Translations under genes and position numbers: made by a program | Shown: positions 49,236-57,953 of the stretch, one piece after another | Numbering within the stretch: the stretch's first letter is position 1 | Layout: each line of letters begins with the position of its first letter | Assembly (NCBI RefSeq): GCF_009709555.1 | Contig: NZ_WJBG01000107.1 | Location: 1-62,605, forward strand | Length of the DNA: 62,605 nucleotides | Direction of reading: 5' to 3' | Source of the DNA: Streptomyces blattellae | GTDB lineage: Bacteria > Actinomycetota > Actinomycetes > Streptomycetales > Streptomycetaceae | Notes under the pieces: generated by a model | What the model was told of the DNA's origin: nothing | What the model saw: the letters and a program-made list of their open reading frames with translations, nothing else | The model's database searches: none

Positions 49236-50594
49236 TCAGCGCTTCACGGCCTTCTTCAACGACCGCGCCTTGCGCACCACCCGCCGTGCCGTCGCGTTGT
49301 GCGGCAGGAACGACAGGCGCTCCGGGATGCCGCCGGGCAGGCCCAGTGAGGTGAGTCGCTTGCGCTTGAAGTAGCGCTGGGTGCGCGGGCCGTAGTGCTC
49401 GGCGAGGTAGCGCTCGGCCGCCGGGCGCAGGCTCGCGTAGATCTGCGGCTGCATGGTGAAGCCGAGGGCGGTGACCAGGGCCCACAGCGTGTCCGCCGGG
49501 ACGGTCTCCTCGCCCTTGCGCTTCTCCAGGTCCGGCAGCACCGCGTCGGCCAGCACCGCCGGGACGCGGTTGCTGTTCTGGTACGGCGTCAGCCGCTCCA
49601 AGAGCGGCTCGGTGCCGATGCGGGCGACGGGGAGGTCGTAGAAGACGGAGGCGGTGAACAGCGCCGTCGAGAAGCAGCCGACGACCAGTCCGGGCCGGGA
49701 CTTCTCGAACAGCACCTCGGCGAGGACGGGCGTGTCCAGGACGGTGAGGTCGACGCCGAGCTTCTCGGCCTCGGCCTCCAGGACGCGGCTGTAGCGGGCC
49801 GGTGCGGTGGGGTGCGGCTTGAAGACGACCGAACGGTGCCCGCGCTGCACGGCTCCGCGCATCATCCGCACATGCAGATCCTCCTCCTCCTCGAAGGAGA
49901 GGATGTTCAGCGCGGACAGGTACTGGCCGAGCAGCAGCGCCGCGTTGTCCGGCAGGACCGGCAGCTCCGGTGCGACGGCGCCGAGTTCGCCGAGCACCTT
50001 CAGGAACGCCCCCGCCGGCACGATCTGCGCCGGGACATCGAACTCGGTCAGCAGTATCGGCGTCAGACCGGGCACCAGGTCCAGGTGCAGCAGCCGCCGT
50101 ACGCGCGTGCCGACCAGCGGGTCCAGCTTGTTGCGGGTGGGGCCGTAGCTCATCAGGCCGTCGGCGTAGACGTCGATCGGGGCGCCGGTGAACAGCTGGG
50201 CCAGTGTGAGCGCCGGGCTGACCTGGATGGACTCCAGGACCAGCTCCACCCGGTCCTCGCCCAGGCCCCACAGCAGCCGCAGATACCGCTCGAACAACGG
50301 GATGTCGTCCGGGCGCGGCACCCAGGCACCGGGGTGGAAGGGCCTGATGGCCTCGTTGAAGGACAGCACGCCGTCGAAGTGGTCGCGCAGCGACTCGAAG
50401 CCCGGCATCTCGTCGACGGCCGGCGTAGTCTCCGGTGTCGTGGCGTTGTTGAACACCAGCAGCAGCCGGCGGTCCGCCTCGGCGAAGCAGTCCGAGTCGA
50501 TCGCCGCGGCCAGCGTCGCCGCTCCGTACAGCGTCGAGGCGCAGAAGATCTGGGTCGTACGAGAGGTCGTACGGGAGGTCGTACGGGAGGGCAT
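49236..50594 (-). CDS. polysialyltransferase-like glycosyltransferase
   Basis: The 452-residue protein resembles alpha-2,8-polysialyltransferase/GT52-like enzymes. It shows FCASTLYGAATLAAAI at the N-terminus, DVYADGLMSYGPTRNK, the KPHP motif in SVVFKPHPTAPARYS that binds the CMP-sugar donor, and VVGCFSTALFTASVFYDLPVA (the S-T/S motif). It would add nonulosonic acid residues to a surface polymer. The N-terminus MPSRTTSRTTSRTT comes from three 12-bp repeats, so start length may vary. Its start overlaps the stop of the upstream GT2 gene. Confidence 0.75.
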   Translation of the reverse strand: MPSRTTSRTTSRTTQIFCASTLYGAATLAAAIDSDCFAEADRRLLLVFNNATTPETTPAVDEMPGFESLRDHFDGVLSFNEAIRPFHPGAWVPRPDDIPLFERYLRLLWGLGEDRVELVLESIQVSPALTLAQLFTGAPIDVYADGLMSYGPTRNKLDPLVGTRVRRLLHLDLVPGLTPILLTEFDVPAQIVPAGAFLKVLGELGAVAPELPVLPDNAALLLGQYLSALNILSFEEEEDLHVRMMRGAVQRGHRSVVFKPHPTAPARYSRVLEAEAEKLGVDLTVLDTPVLAEVLFEKSRPGLVVGCFSTALFTASVFYDLPVARIGTEPLLERLTPYQNSNRVPAVLADAVLPDLEKRKGEETVPADTLWALVTALGFTMQPQIYASLRPAAERYLAEHYGPRTQRYFKRKRLTSLGLPGGIPERLSFLPHNATARRVVRKARSLKKAVKR

Positions 50595-51664
50595 CAGGCG
50601 GCCGCCTTCGCAGTGGTGGCCCGGCGCCGCAGCCGCCGCAGCTTGCTGGCCCGGCGCAGGTCCATGGTGTCGAGCACATCGCCGAGCTGGTCCTGCGGCA
50701 TGCGCTTGATCGCCGCCGCGGACCGGATCCGCAGCTGCTTGGCCACCTCCGGCTCGAACTTCTCGATCTCGGACAGGTGGTGGGCGATGATCGCGCAGTA
50801 GGTCCGCATGGCCTTCGGCAGCAGACGGTCGGCGTCCCGGTCTGCCGCCGTCTCCTCGATCACCTGGTCGAAGGCGCGGATGAAGTCGAGTTGACGGACG
50901 TCACCGATCTGAGTGAGAGAGGAGGCGACCCCACGCCGGTAGAAGACGCCCAGCAGGCTGACCACGGCGAACGACTCCGCCTCGCGGTGCAGCTTCCAGA
51001 TCCACGGCCGGTCCTCGGCGGTGCGCAGCCCGTGGGTGAAGTGCAGCAGCCCCTTGTCCAGCAGGCGGCGGTGGTAGGCGCCGGCCCAGGCGTAGGCGTA
51101 GTCCACCGAGGTCGAGCGGTGGGCGGGGAGGATCGCGTCGCGCGGGTCGAGCACCTCGTCCCGGCGGCCGAGCGGGTGTCTGTGCACCGAGCGGGCGCGG
51201 GCGGTGGTCTGGACGTGATCCGTTCGGATGAAGTCGCAGCCGAGATCCTCGATGGCGGAAACCAAGTCGGAGAGGTAGCCCGGGGCGATCCAGTCGTCGC
51301 CGTCGAGGAAGGTCAGATACTCGCCGGTGGCCGCGTCGAGGCCCGTATTGCGCGCGGTGGCCAGCCCTCCGTTCTCCTCGTGGCGGATGAGGCGGACCTG
51401 GGCGACATCCGAGAGTTCCTCGGCCGCCCGCTCCAGGATCGCCGGAGTTTCGTCCTTGGACTTGTCGTCTACCAGGACGAACTCGAAGTCGCGCCTGGCA
51501 TTCACGCGAAGGCTTCTGAGCATGTCGGGGGCGTATTGCTGCACGTTGTAGAACGGCACGATCACGGAGAGCTTTGGCACCTGGGAAAGCCTAGAGGGCG
51601 CTCCGGCGGCAGAACTTTCTGGTGATCGTACTACAGGTGAACTCGGTGTGTCGGAACGGTGCAT
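50594..51664 (-). CDS. GT2 family glycosyltransferase
   Basis: The roughly 356-residue cytoplasmic or membrane-associated transferase has a GT-A fold with LSVIVPFYNVQQYAPDMLRSL, FVLVDDKSKDET, NGGLATARNTGLDAATGEYLTFLDGDDW. It resembles TagF/CDP-glycerol-cluster-type GT2 enzymes. ATG 51664 is chosen because GGAAG lies upstream at usable spacing; GTG 51580, next to the domain, has no ribosome site. It forms an operon with the polysialyltransferase-like gene. The 5' region is shared with the divergent gene at 51758. Confidence 0.85.
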   Translation of the reverse strand: MHRSDTPSSPVVRSPESSAAGAPSRLSQVPKLSVIVPFYNVQQYAPDMLRSLRVNARRDFEFVLVDDKSKDETPAILERAAEELSDVAQVRLIRHEENGGLATARNTGLDAATGEYLTFLDGDDWIAPGYLSDLVSAIEDLGCDFIRTDHVQTTARARSVHRHPLGRRDEVLDPRDAILPAHRSTSVDYAYAWAGAYHRRLLDKGLLHFTHGLRTAEDRPWIWKLHREAESFAVVSLLGVFYRRGVASSLTQIGDVRQLDFIRAFDQVIEETAADRDADRLLPKAMRTYCAIIAHHLSEIEKFEPEVAKQLRIRSAAAIKRMPQDQLGDVLDTMDLRRASKLRRLRRRATTAKAAA

Positions 51665-51757
51665 GCCGTGTACTTCCGCAGGTTCGACGGGCCAATTCGG
51701 CTGCCGTGGGGCTGTTGTTAACCTTCTGTTGCGTCGCGATTGGGCTATACATAGGAA
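51665..51757. promoter_or_regulatory. divergent promoter region of the glycan locus
   Basis: The gap between the divergent GT2 and DUF6716 genes is A+T-rich toward its right end. A TATACAT sequence at 51746-51752 ends only five bases before ATG 51758. This spacing suggests a leaderless transcript for the rightward gene. I could not find a convincing -35 box. Confidence 0.5.
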
Positions 51758-53125
51758 ATGCTTCCTAGCGTCTTCGGCGTGCCAGCAAGTACCAGCAAGC
51801 CCCCACGGATCGCCGTGCTCGCGGACTCCGACACCCGCTGGAAATGGGGTGCTTTGACCGCGAGCCGTATCGCTCCGGGCCCGTCCATGGAAACCGGACC
51901 GCGAGGCGACACGCAAGTCGCCCCGGCTGTGAGTGGGTTTCTGCTACGCGGCCGGGCCACTCCCACCCCTCGCCAGCTCGCGGAGGTCGGCGTGCCGGCC
52001 GACTCCCTGCGGGAGGTGACAGCGGTCGAGTTCCTGCGCGCCATGGCCCAGGAGGAGTACGACATCGTCGTGCTCTCCCTCGTCGGCGGCGGCGTCCAGG
52101 CGATGCTGCACGGCCTGAAGCGGGTCTGGGAGGGCCGCCCCAAGCGTCCCGTCGTCGTCACCGGCTATGTCGGCGTCGTCTACGAGAAGCTCGCCGACGG
52201 CCTGCTGCTGCGGCACGGCGCGGACCTCGTCCTCGCCAACTCCCGCCAGGACGCGGACCGTTTCCGGGAGGTGTACGACGGTGTGGGCGCCGACTCCTCG
52301 TCGGTCACCGAAGTCGCCCTGCCGTTCCTGGGCGGTGCCGCCTACACCGGTGAACACGAGCCGTACACCGTGGTGTTCGCCGCGCAGCCCTCGGTCCCCG
52401 AGAGCCGCAAGGACCGTGCGTACCTGCTGGACCGGCTGATACGGCACGCCCGCAAGCACCCCGAGCGTGAGGTGCTGCTCAAGCTGCGCTCCAAGCCGGG
52501 CGAACACACCACGCACATCGAGGAGCTGCCCTACCAGAAGCTGGCGCAGAAGATCGATCCGCCCGCCAACTTCCGTCTGGTGTACGGGCACATGGGCGAA
52601 GTCCTCGACCGCACCGACCTGCTGGTCACCGTCAGCTCCACGGCGGCACTGGAATCCCTGCACCGACGCATCCCCACGGTGATCCTCACCGACCTGGGGG
52701 TACGCGAGACGCTCGGTAACCACCATTTCGTGGGGTCCGGCTGTCTCGCCTCCTGGGACCAGCTCGACGAGGGGCACCGGCCCGCCCCGGACGAGGAGTG
52801 GGTGTCCCGGCAGGGCGTCGCGGCTGGGGGAGGGGCGTACGAGACCGCGTTCGACGCCGCCCGCAAGCGGATCGCCAAGCTGCTCGCCTCGCCCCAACTG
52901 CCGCCCCTCACCCCGTACTACACACCGGCGACCGCGCCCGGCTATCTGCCCGGCATCCTCGCCCGCCACCACCTCGGCCCGGACGGCAGCCCGCTGCCCG
53001 GGGCGCCCGCCGCCGACAAGGCGCCCGGACCGGTCCGCCAGATCGTGCGCCAGGCGGCGCGCGGCGCCTACCGGCACGGTGTCCAGCGGGTCGCCCCCGT
53101 GATCCGGCGCATGGGAGAACTGTGA
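51758..53125 (+). CDS. putative glycosyltransferase (DUF6716-like)
   Basis: The 455-residue protein looks like the Streptomyces DUF6716 putative glycosyltransferases next to nonulosonate genes. It has an N-terminal Rossmann half (IAVLADSDTRWKWGALTASR), a middle segment VVVTGYVGVVYEKLADGLLL, and a C-terminal donor half with VLLKLRSKPGE (KP motif). LLVTVSSTAALESLHRRIPTVIL resembles the S-S/T motif of polysialyltransferases. The ATG may be a leaderless start. It is followed after 108 bases by the CMP-nonulosonate synthetase gene. Confidence 0.7.
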   Translation: MLPSVFGVPASTSKPPRIAVLADSDTRWKWGALTASRIAPGPSMETGPRGDTQVAPAVSGFLLRGRATPTPRQLAEVGVPADSLREVTAVEFLRAMAQEEYDIVVLSLVGGGVQAMLHGLKRVWEGRPKRPVVVTGYVGVVYEKLADGLLLRHGADLVLANSRQDADRFREVYDGVGADSSSVTEVALPFLGGAAYTGEHEPYTVVFAAQPSVPESRKDRAYLLDRLIRHARKHPEREVLLKLRSKPGEHTTHIEELPYQKLAQKIDPPANFRLVYGHMGEVLDRTDLLVTVSSTAALESLHRRIPTVILTDLGVRETLGNHHFVGSGCLASWDQLDEGHRPAPDEEWVSRQGVAAGGGAYETAFDAARKRIAKLLASPQLPPLTPYYTPATAPGYLPGILARHHLGPDGSPLPGAPAADKAPGPVRQIVRQAARGAYRHGVQRVAPVIRRMGEL

Positions 53126-53233
53126 GTGACCCGACCGGGGCGCCGGGACGCGCCCCGCATCCCTCGCGAGAAGCCTTGTGGCTTTCGCCGCACAACCAAG
53201 GCCCGTCGCAAGGAGTCCAAGGAGTATATGTCC

Positions 53234-54535
53234 ATGACCAACGTGCCAGCAGACCAGAGCGCTTCGGTGCGCCGGGTGCTCGCTGTGATTCCCGCGCGCG
53301 GCGGCTCCAAGGGGGTGCCCGCGAAGAACCTCGCCCCCGTCGGGGGCGTGCCGCTGGTGGCCCGGGCGGTGCGCGAGTGCCGGGCTTCGAGGCTCGTCAC
53401 GGATGTCGTCGTCTCCACCGACGACCAGGGCATCGCGGCCGCCGCCCGCCAGGCGGGCGCCGAGGTCGTGCTGCGCCCCGCCGCCATCGCCGGTGACACC
53501 GCCACGTCCGAGGCCGCCGTACTGCACGCCCTGGACGCGCACGAGGCGCTGCACGGCTCGCCGGTGGACGTGGTCCTGCTCGTGCAGTGCACCAGCCCGT
53601 TCATCGTCCGTGAGGACATCGACGGCGTGGTCAAGGCGATTGTCGCCAACGGTGCCGACACCTCCCTGACCGTCGCGCCCTTCCACGGCTTCGTGTGGCG
53701 CCACGGCGGCGACGAGCCCACTGCCGTGGACGCCGAGCGCGAGGCGGCCGAGGGCGTTGCCGACACCGCCGCGACCCGCACCTCCGCCACCAGCGGCGGC
53801 TACGGCGTCAACCACGACAAGTCGTTCCGCCCGCGCCGCCAGGACCGCCCCCAGGACTTCCTGGAGACCGGCGCCGCCTACGCCATGGACGCGGCCGGCT
53901 TCCGCAAGCACCAGCACCGCTTCTTCGGCCGTACCGAGCTGGTCCGCACGGACCCCGCCCGCGTGCTGGAGATCGACGACCACCACGAGTTGGCGCGGGC
54001 CCGGGCACTGGCCCCCCTCTTCGACGCGGACCGACCCGGTTCGCTGCCGGCCGCCGCCGACATCGACGCGGTCGTCCTCGACTTCGACGGCACCCAGACC
54101 GACGACCGGGTGCTGATCGACGCCGATGGAAAGGAGTTCGTCTCCGTGCACCGCGGAGACGGCCTCGGCATCGCGGCCCTGCGCAAGAGCGGGCTGAAGA
54201 TGCTGATCCTGTCCACGGAGCAGAACCCGGTCGTCGCCGCCCGGGCCCGGAAGCTGCAGATTCCGGTCCTGCACGGCATCGACCGGAAAGACCTCGCCCT
54301 GAAGCAGTGGTGCGAGGAGCAGGGCATCGCGCCTGAGCGCGTGCTCTACGTCGGCAACGACGTCAACGACCTCCCGTGCTTCGCCCTCGTGGGCTGGCCC
54401 GTGGCGGTCGCGAGCGCCCACGACGTCGTGCGCGGCGCCGCACGCGCGGTTACCACCGTCCCCGGCGGCGACGGCGCGATCCGAGAGATCGCCAGCTGGA
54501 TCCTCGGCCCCTCTCTCGATTCCCTCACCAAATAA
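53234..54535 (+). CDS. neuA: CMP-nonulosonate (KDN/sialate) cytidylyltransferase fused to HAD phosphatase
   Basis: The 433-residue protein has an N-terminal cytidylyltransferase domain (VIPARGGSKGVPAKNL at residues 18-33, then LVQCTSPFIVREDI). From about residue 280 it has a KdsC-like HAD domain (VVLDFDGTQTDDRVLID, then LILSTEQNPVVAARARKL and VLYVGNDVNDLPCF). The two would dephosphorylate a 9-phosphate sugar and activate it as CMP-sugar, as in animal CMAS layout. ATG 53234 has GGAG nine bases upstream; ATG 53228 is too close. KDN as substrate is suggested by what I recall of the homologous S. coelicolor locus. The neuB gene follows after 14 bases. Confidence 0.88.
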   Translation: MTNVPADQSASVRRVLAVIPARGGSKGVPAKNLAPVGGVPLVARAVRECRASRLVTDVVVSTDDQGIAAAARQAGAEVVLRPAAIAGDTATSEAAVLHALDAHEALHGSPVDVVLLVQCTSPFIVREDIDGVVKAIVANGADTSLTVAPFHGFVWRHGGDEPTAVDAEREAAEGVADTAATRTSATSGGYGVNHDKSFRPRRQDRPQDFLETGAAYAMDAAGFRKHQHRFFGRTELVRTDPARVLEIDDHHELARARALAPLFDADRPGSLPAAADIDAVVLDFDGTQTDDRVLIDADGKEFVSVHRGDGLGIAALRKSGLKMLILSTEQNPVVAARARKLQIPVLHGIDRKDLALKQWCEEQGIAPERVLYVGNDVNDLPCFALVGWPVAVASAHDVVRGAARAVTTVPGGDGAIREIASWILGPSLDSLTK

Positions 54536-54549
54536 GGAAATTTCCTGCC

Positions 54550-55488
54550 ATGAGCACCAACACCCGCATCCGCTCGTTCGGTTCGCGTGAAGTCGGCCCG
54601 GGTAAGCCCGTCTACGTCTGCGGCGAGATCGGCATCAACCACAACGGTGAGCTGGAGAACGCCTTCAAGCTCATCGACGTCGCCGCCGAGGCCGGCTGTG
54701 ACGCGGTGAAGTTCCAGAAGCGCACCCCGGAGATCTGCACCCCGCGCGACCAGTGGGACATCGAGCGCGACACCCCCTGGGGCCGGATGCCGTACATCGA
54801 CTACCGCCACCGCGTGGAGTTCGGCGAGGACGAGTACCGCCAGATCGACGAGTACTGCAAGTCCAAGAACATCGCCTGGTTCGCCTCCCCGTGGGACACC
54901 GAGGCCGTCGCCTTCCTGGAGAAGTTCGACGTCCCCGCCCACAAGGTCGCCTCCGCGTCCCTCACCGACGACGAGCTGCTGAAGGCGCTGCGCGCCACCG
55001 GCCGCGCGGTCATCCTCTCCACCGGCATGTCGAGCCCGAAGCAGATCCGCCACGCGGTCGAGGTCCTCGGCTCGGACAACATCCTCATGTGCCACGCCAC
55101 GTCGACCTACCCGGCGAAGGCCGAGGAGCTCAACCTCCGCGTGATCAACACGCTGGAGAAGGAGTACCCGAACGTCCCGATCGGCTACTCCGGTCACGAG
55201 ACCGGCCTGCAGACCACCCTCGCCGCGGTCGCCCTCGGCGCCGTGTTCGTCGAGCGTCACATCACCCTGGACCGCGCGATGTGGGGCTCCGACCAGGCCG
55301 CGTCCGTCGAGCCGCAGGGCCTCACGCGCCTCGTCCGCGACATCCGCACCATCGAGGCCTCCCTCGGTGACGGTGTCAAGAAGGTCTACGAGTCCGAGCT
55401 GGGCCCGATGAAGAAGCTGCGCCGCGTCACCGGCGTCGTCGCCGAGGCGGAGATCGCCGCCGCCGCGGGTGAGCCGGTCCAGGTCTGA
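54550..55488 (+). CDS. neuB: N-acetylneuraminate/KDN(-9-phosphate) synthase, lacking the SAF domain
   Basis: The 312-residue protein is a NeuB-type aldol synthase that joins phosphoenolpyruvate to a hexose derivative. It shows YVCGEIGINHNGELENAFKLID, CDAVKFQKRTPE, ILSTGMSSPKQI, IGYSGHETGL and VERHITLDRAMWGSDQAAS. Typical NeuB proteins have about 345-360 residues with a C-terminal SAF (antifreeze-like) domain. Here the protein stops after the barrel, so that domain is missing. The gene is coupled to the CMP-synthetase/HAD gene. It supplies the nonulosonic acid for the transferases in this locus. Confidence 0.9.
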   Translation: MSTNTRIRSFGSREVGPGKPVYVCGEIGINHNGELENAFKLIDVAAEAGCDAVKFQKRTPEICTPRDQWDIERDTPWGRMPYIDYRHRVEFGEDEYRQIDEYCKSKNIAWFASPWDTEAVAFLEKFDVPAHKVASASLTDDELLKALRATGRAVILSTGMSSPKQIRHAVEVLGSDNILMCHATSTYPAKAEELNLRVINTLEKEYPNVPIGYSGHETGLQTTLAAVALGAVFVERHITLDRAMWGSDQAASVEPQGLTRLVRDIRTIEASLGDGVKKVYESELGPMKKLRRVTGVVAEAEIAAAAGEPVQV

Positions 55489-55522
55489 CCTCACGTCTCA
55501 CCTCACGTCTGACCTCACTCGG
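55485..55522. repeat. 12-bp tandem repeat after neuB
   Basis: Three copies of a 12-base unit (GACCTCACGTCT and variants) begin at the neuB stop codon. The following 90 bases contain an interrupted GGTGTCCGCC/GGGCGGACACC inverted repeat (55533-55558), likely the terminator. Confidence 0.75.
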
Positions 55523-55646
55523 ACACCGATTCGGGGCGGACACCGGTGGGTGTCCGCCCCGAATCCCCCCGAATCCCCCGAATGCCCAGAACGCCTATGG
55601 TTCGCAGCGCGCAGACAGCGCCTTACGACGGGACGGTCGTACGCCG

Positions 55647-56738
55647 ATGAGCCCCCGTGCCGGGTCAGCCGGCCTGAAGACTCTCGCCTTCGTCGAGAGT
55701 CCGGTACAGCTCCTGAACGTGCTGGAGTGGGCGCATGCCCACACTCCACACACCAGGGAGGCCCCCGACGCGGGGCTCACCCTGGTGGTCCTGTCCCCGA
55801 TCGACCCGATGACCCGCGGTCAGCTGCGGCGGATGTCCGAGCTGGCCCGCCAGGAGGGCCACGAGGTCCGCTGGGAGGAGGCGCGGGGCGGCGCCATGGC
55901 ACCGTTCCAGACCATCGGCGGCCTCACGGGCATGCTCCGCCGGGCCGACCGGATCGTCCTGGGCGACCCGTTCTCCCGCTACGTACAGCTGCTGCTGACC
56001 ATCACCCGGGCACGTGACCTGGTGGTCGTCGACGACGGCACGGCGACGATGGAGTTCGTCGCCCAGCTGGCCAGCGGTGAGCGCCTGGTGCGCTGGCACC
56101 GCAAGGGCGGCCGTCCAGGGCCCAGAGACCTGGTCTTCGCCCCCGTGTCCTCCTCGGCCCGCCGCCGCCTCACGCCCAGCGAGAAGCGCCGGGTGGAGAT
56201 CTTCTCCTCCATGCCGATGAAGGAGCCCCCGGCCGGAGTGACGGTCACCGCGAACACCTTCGCCTGGACCCGCTTCCGCTTCGGGCCGCCCCGGATCGCC
56301 AAGGGCGCGGACATGGTCGGCACCTCGCTGGTGGAGACCGGCGTGGTGGACGGCGACCGCTATCTGGAGGCCGTCCGCACCCTCGCCAAGGCGCACGGCG
56401 CCACCCGCTACTTCGCCCATCGCCGGGAGGGTGCGGAGAAGCTGCACCGGCTCGCGGTCGAGACGGGACTGGAGATCGTACGGCCGGACCTTCCGCTGGA
56501 GCTGATCGCCCGGCGCGGGCCCATCGGCCGGACGATCCTCAGCTTCCCGTCGACGGTGGTGCACACCCTGCCGCTCGCCCTGTCCGGCACGGAGGTCCGC
56601 GTCGCCGTGTGCGACATCGACCCCGCCTGGCTGACGGAGAACGCCTCGCCCCGCGCACAGGGGTTCCTGTCCGGGGTCACCGGGACGGCACGGGACGTAC
56701 ACCGACTGTCGGCGGTCACGAGGGTCACGGCGGTCTGA
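55647..56738 (+). CDS. putative sialyltransferase-like glycosyltransferase
   Basis: The 363-residue protein starts with TLAFVESPVQLLNVLEWA, as in GT52-type and related bacterial sialyltransferase-like proteins. It has VVVDDGTATMEFVAQLAS in the middle, YFAHRREGAEKLHRL at the usual place of the KPHP/HR motif, and LSFPSTVVHTLPLAL as the S-T motif. It is the third protein of this kind in the locus. The ribosome site before ATG 55647 is weak. Donor and acceptor are inferred from the neighbouring nonulosonate genes. Confidence 0.75.
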   Translation: MSPRAGSAGLKTLAFVESPVQLLNVLEWAHAHTPHTREAPDAGLTLVVLSPIDPMTRGQLRRMSELARQEGHEVRWEEARGGAMAPFQTIGGLTGMLRRADRIVLGDPFSRYVQLLLTITRARDLVVVDDGTATMEFVAQLASGERLVRWHRKGGRPGPRDLVFAPVSSSARRRLTPSEKRRVEIFSSMPMKEPPAGVTVTANTFAWTRFRFGPPRIAKGADMVGTSLVETGVVDGDRYLEAVRTLAKAHGATRYFAHRREGAEKLHRLAVETGLEIVRPDLPLELIARRGPIGRTILSFPSTVVHTLPLALSGTEVRVAVCDIDPAWLTENASPRAQGFLSGVTGTARDVHRLSAVTRVTAV

Positions 56739-56936
56739 GCCACTCAGGCGGGGGTCTGGGTCATTCAGGCGGGCTGGCTGGGTCACTCAAGCGGTGGTCT
56801 GGTTGTCACTCAAGCGGTGGTGTGGGGTCACACTCAGGCGGTGGTGTGGGGTCACACTCAGGCGGGGGCCCGCGGCTTTCAGGCGTGTTCTGCGGCTTCA
56901 GACGGTGGTCTACGGCAATTCAGTCGGCGGTCTGAG
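56739..56936. repeat. imperfect tandem repeats of about 20-27 bp
   Basis: Six to eight degenerate copies built on GTCACTCAAGCGGTGGTCTG fill the gap between two convergent genes. Unit lengths differ, so this is an old or recombining minisatellite. No gene is visible. Confidence 0.8.
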
Positions 56937-57596
56937 TCACAGACGCTTGCGGGCCAGCAGGAACGCGCGGGGGCGGGCCTCGTCCTCGTGTGGTTCCCGT
57001 ACGACACGCGCCCGGACGTCGAGACCCGCCTTGGCCAGGTGGGCGGCCACCGTCTCCGGGGTGCGCCAGTAGCAGTCGAGCGCGATCTCCTGCCCGAAGC
57101 GTTCCGTGAGGTGCTCGGAGCCGTCTTCGTCGCCGGTCTGGAAGGCGAGCAGCACATGGCCGCCGGGGACCAGGACGCGATGGAACTCCGTGAACGTCGT
57201 CGGCAGGTGATCGTCGGGAACGTGGATCACCGAGTAGAGCGCGACGATGCCGCCCAGGGTCTCGTCCGGAAGGTCCAGCGACGTCATCGAGCCCACGTGG
57301 AACCGGAGTTCGGGGTACGTCCGGGTGGCCAGCGCCACCATGCGCGGCGAGAGGTCGATGCCGAACACCGGCAGTCCGAGGGCGTTCAGCCGGGCGGTCA
57401 CGGCACCCGGGCCGCTGCCGACGTCGGCCACGGGATGTGGCCCGGCGTCCTTCAGCAGGTCGACGAAGCCGGTGAGCAGGGCCCGGTCCAGGGGGAGGCC
57501 GGCCAGATGGTCGGCGTGACGGTCGCTGTACGGGCCCGCTATGGCGTCGTACGAGGTCCTGGTCGCATGGAGGAAATCGGGGGGTACGGAGTTCAC
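56937..57596 (-). CDS. class I SAM-dependent methyltransferase
   Basis: The 219-residue methyltransferase shows YDAIAGPYSDRHADHLAGLP at the N-terminus and motif I PVADVGSGPGAVTARL. GIDLSPRMVALA, GGIVALYSVIHVPDD and VLVPGGHVLLAFQTGDE complete a Methyltransf_25/11-type protein. Streptomyces have many such stand-alone enzymes, and the substrate is unknown. It is convergent with the transferase gene across a repeat region. About 360 bases without a gene separate it from the M20 gene. Confidence 0.85.
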   Translation of the reverse strand: MNSVPPDFLHATRTSYDAIAGPYSDRHADHLAGLPLDRALLTGFVDLLKDAGPHPVADVGSGPGAVTARLNALGLPVFGIDLSPRMVALATRTYPELRFHVGSMTSLDLPDETLGGIVALYSVIHVPDDHLPTTFTEFHRVLVPGGHVLLAFQTGDEDGSEHLTERFGQEIALDCYWRTPETVAAHLAKAGLDVRARVVREPHEDEARPRAFLLARKRL

Positions 57597-57953
57597 GGGG
57601 GCACGCTAGTGGGGGCGGGCACGGTCGCGGGCCCGGTTTGACCGACCGCTGCTTGTCCGGTGCCGTCTGTTTCCCGGCTGCCTGTTTGCCGGTCGCGGGA
57701 GGGCCTGGTGGGAGTGGGGGCGTGGTCGGGGCGCCGTTCCGACAGGTGAACAGAACCGCCGGGGCCGCGGCGGGCGTGATATCCGTGGAGAGTGGGTAAC
57801 CCGGATCTCATGATCCACTCGGCCGGAAGTCGGGCGAGTTTACCCATCTCAGTCGATAGCCATGCGTCCGGCGGCCAGATTTCTTCCCCTAACGGGCTGA
57901 ACTTTTGTTGATCGTGGGTCAGTTGGCCACCCGGGCGTCCTACCCTTCAGAGG

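Noticed and set aside
51944..54421. An 825-codon minus-strand frame over the DUF6716 and CMP-synthetase genes
   Set aside because: It has no motifs, is rich in Gly/Val/Asp, and opposes well-supported genes.
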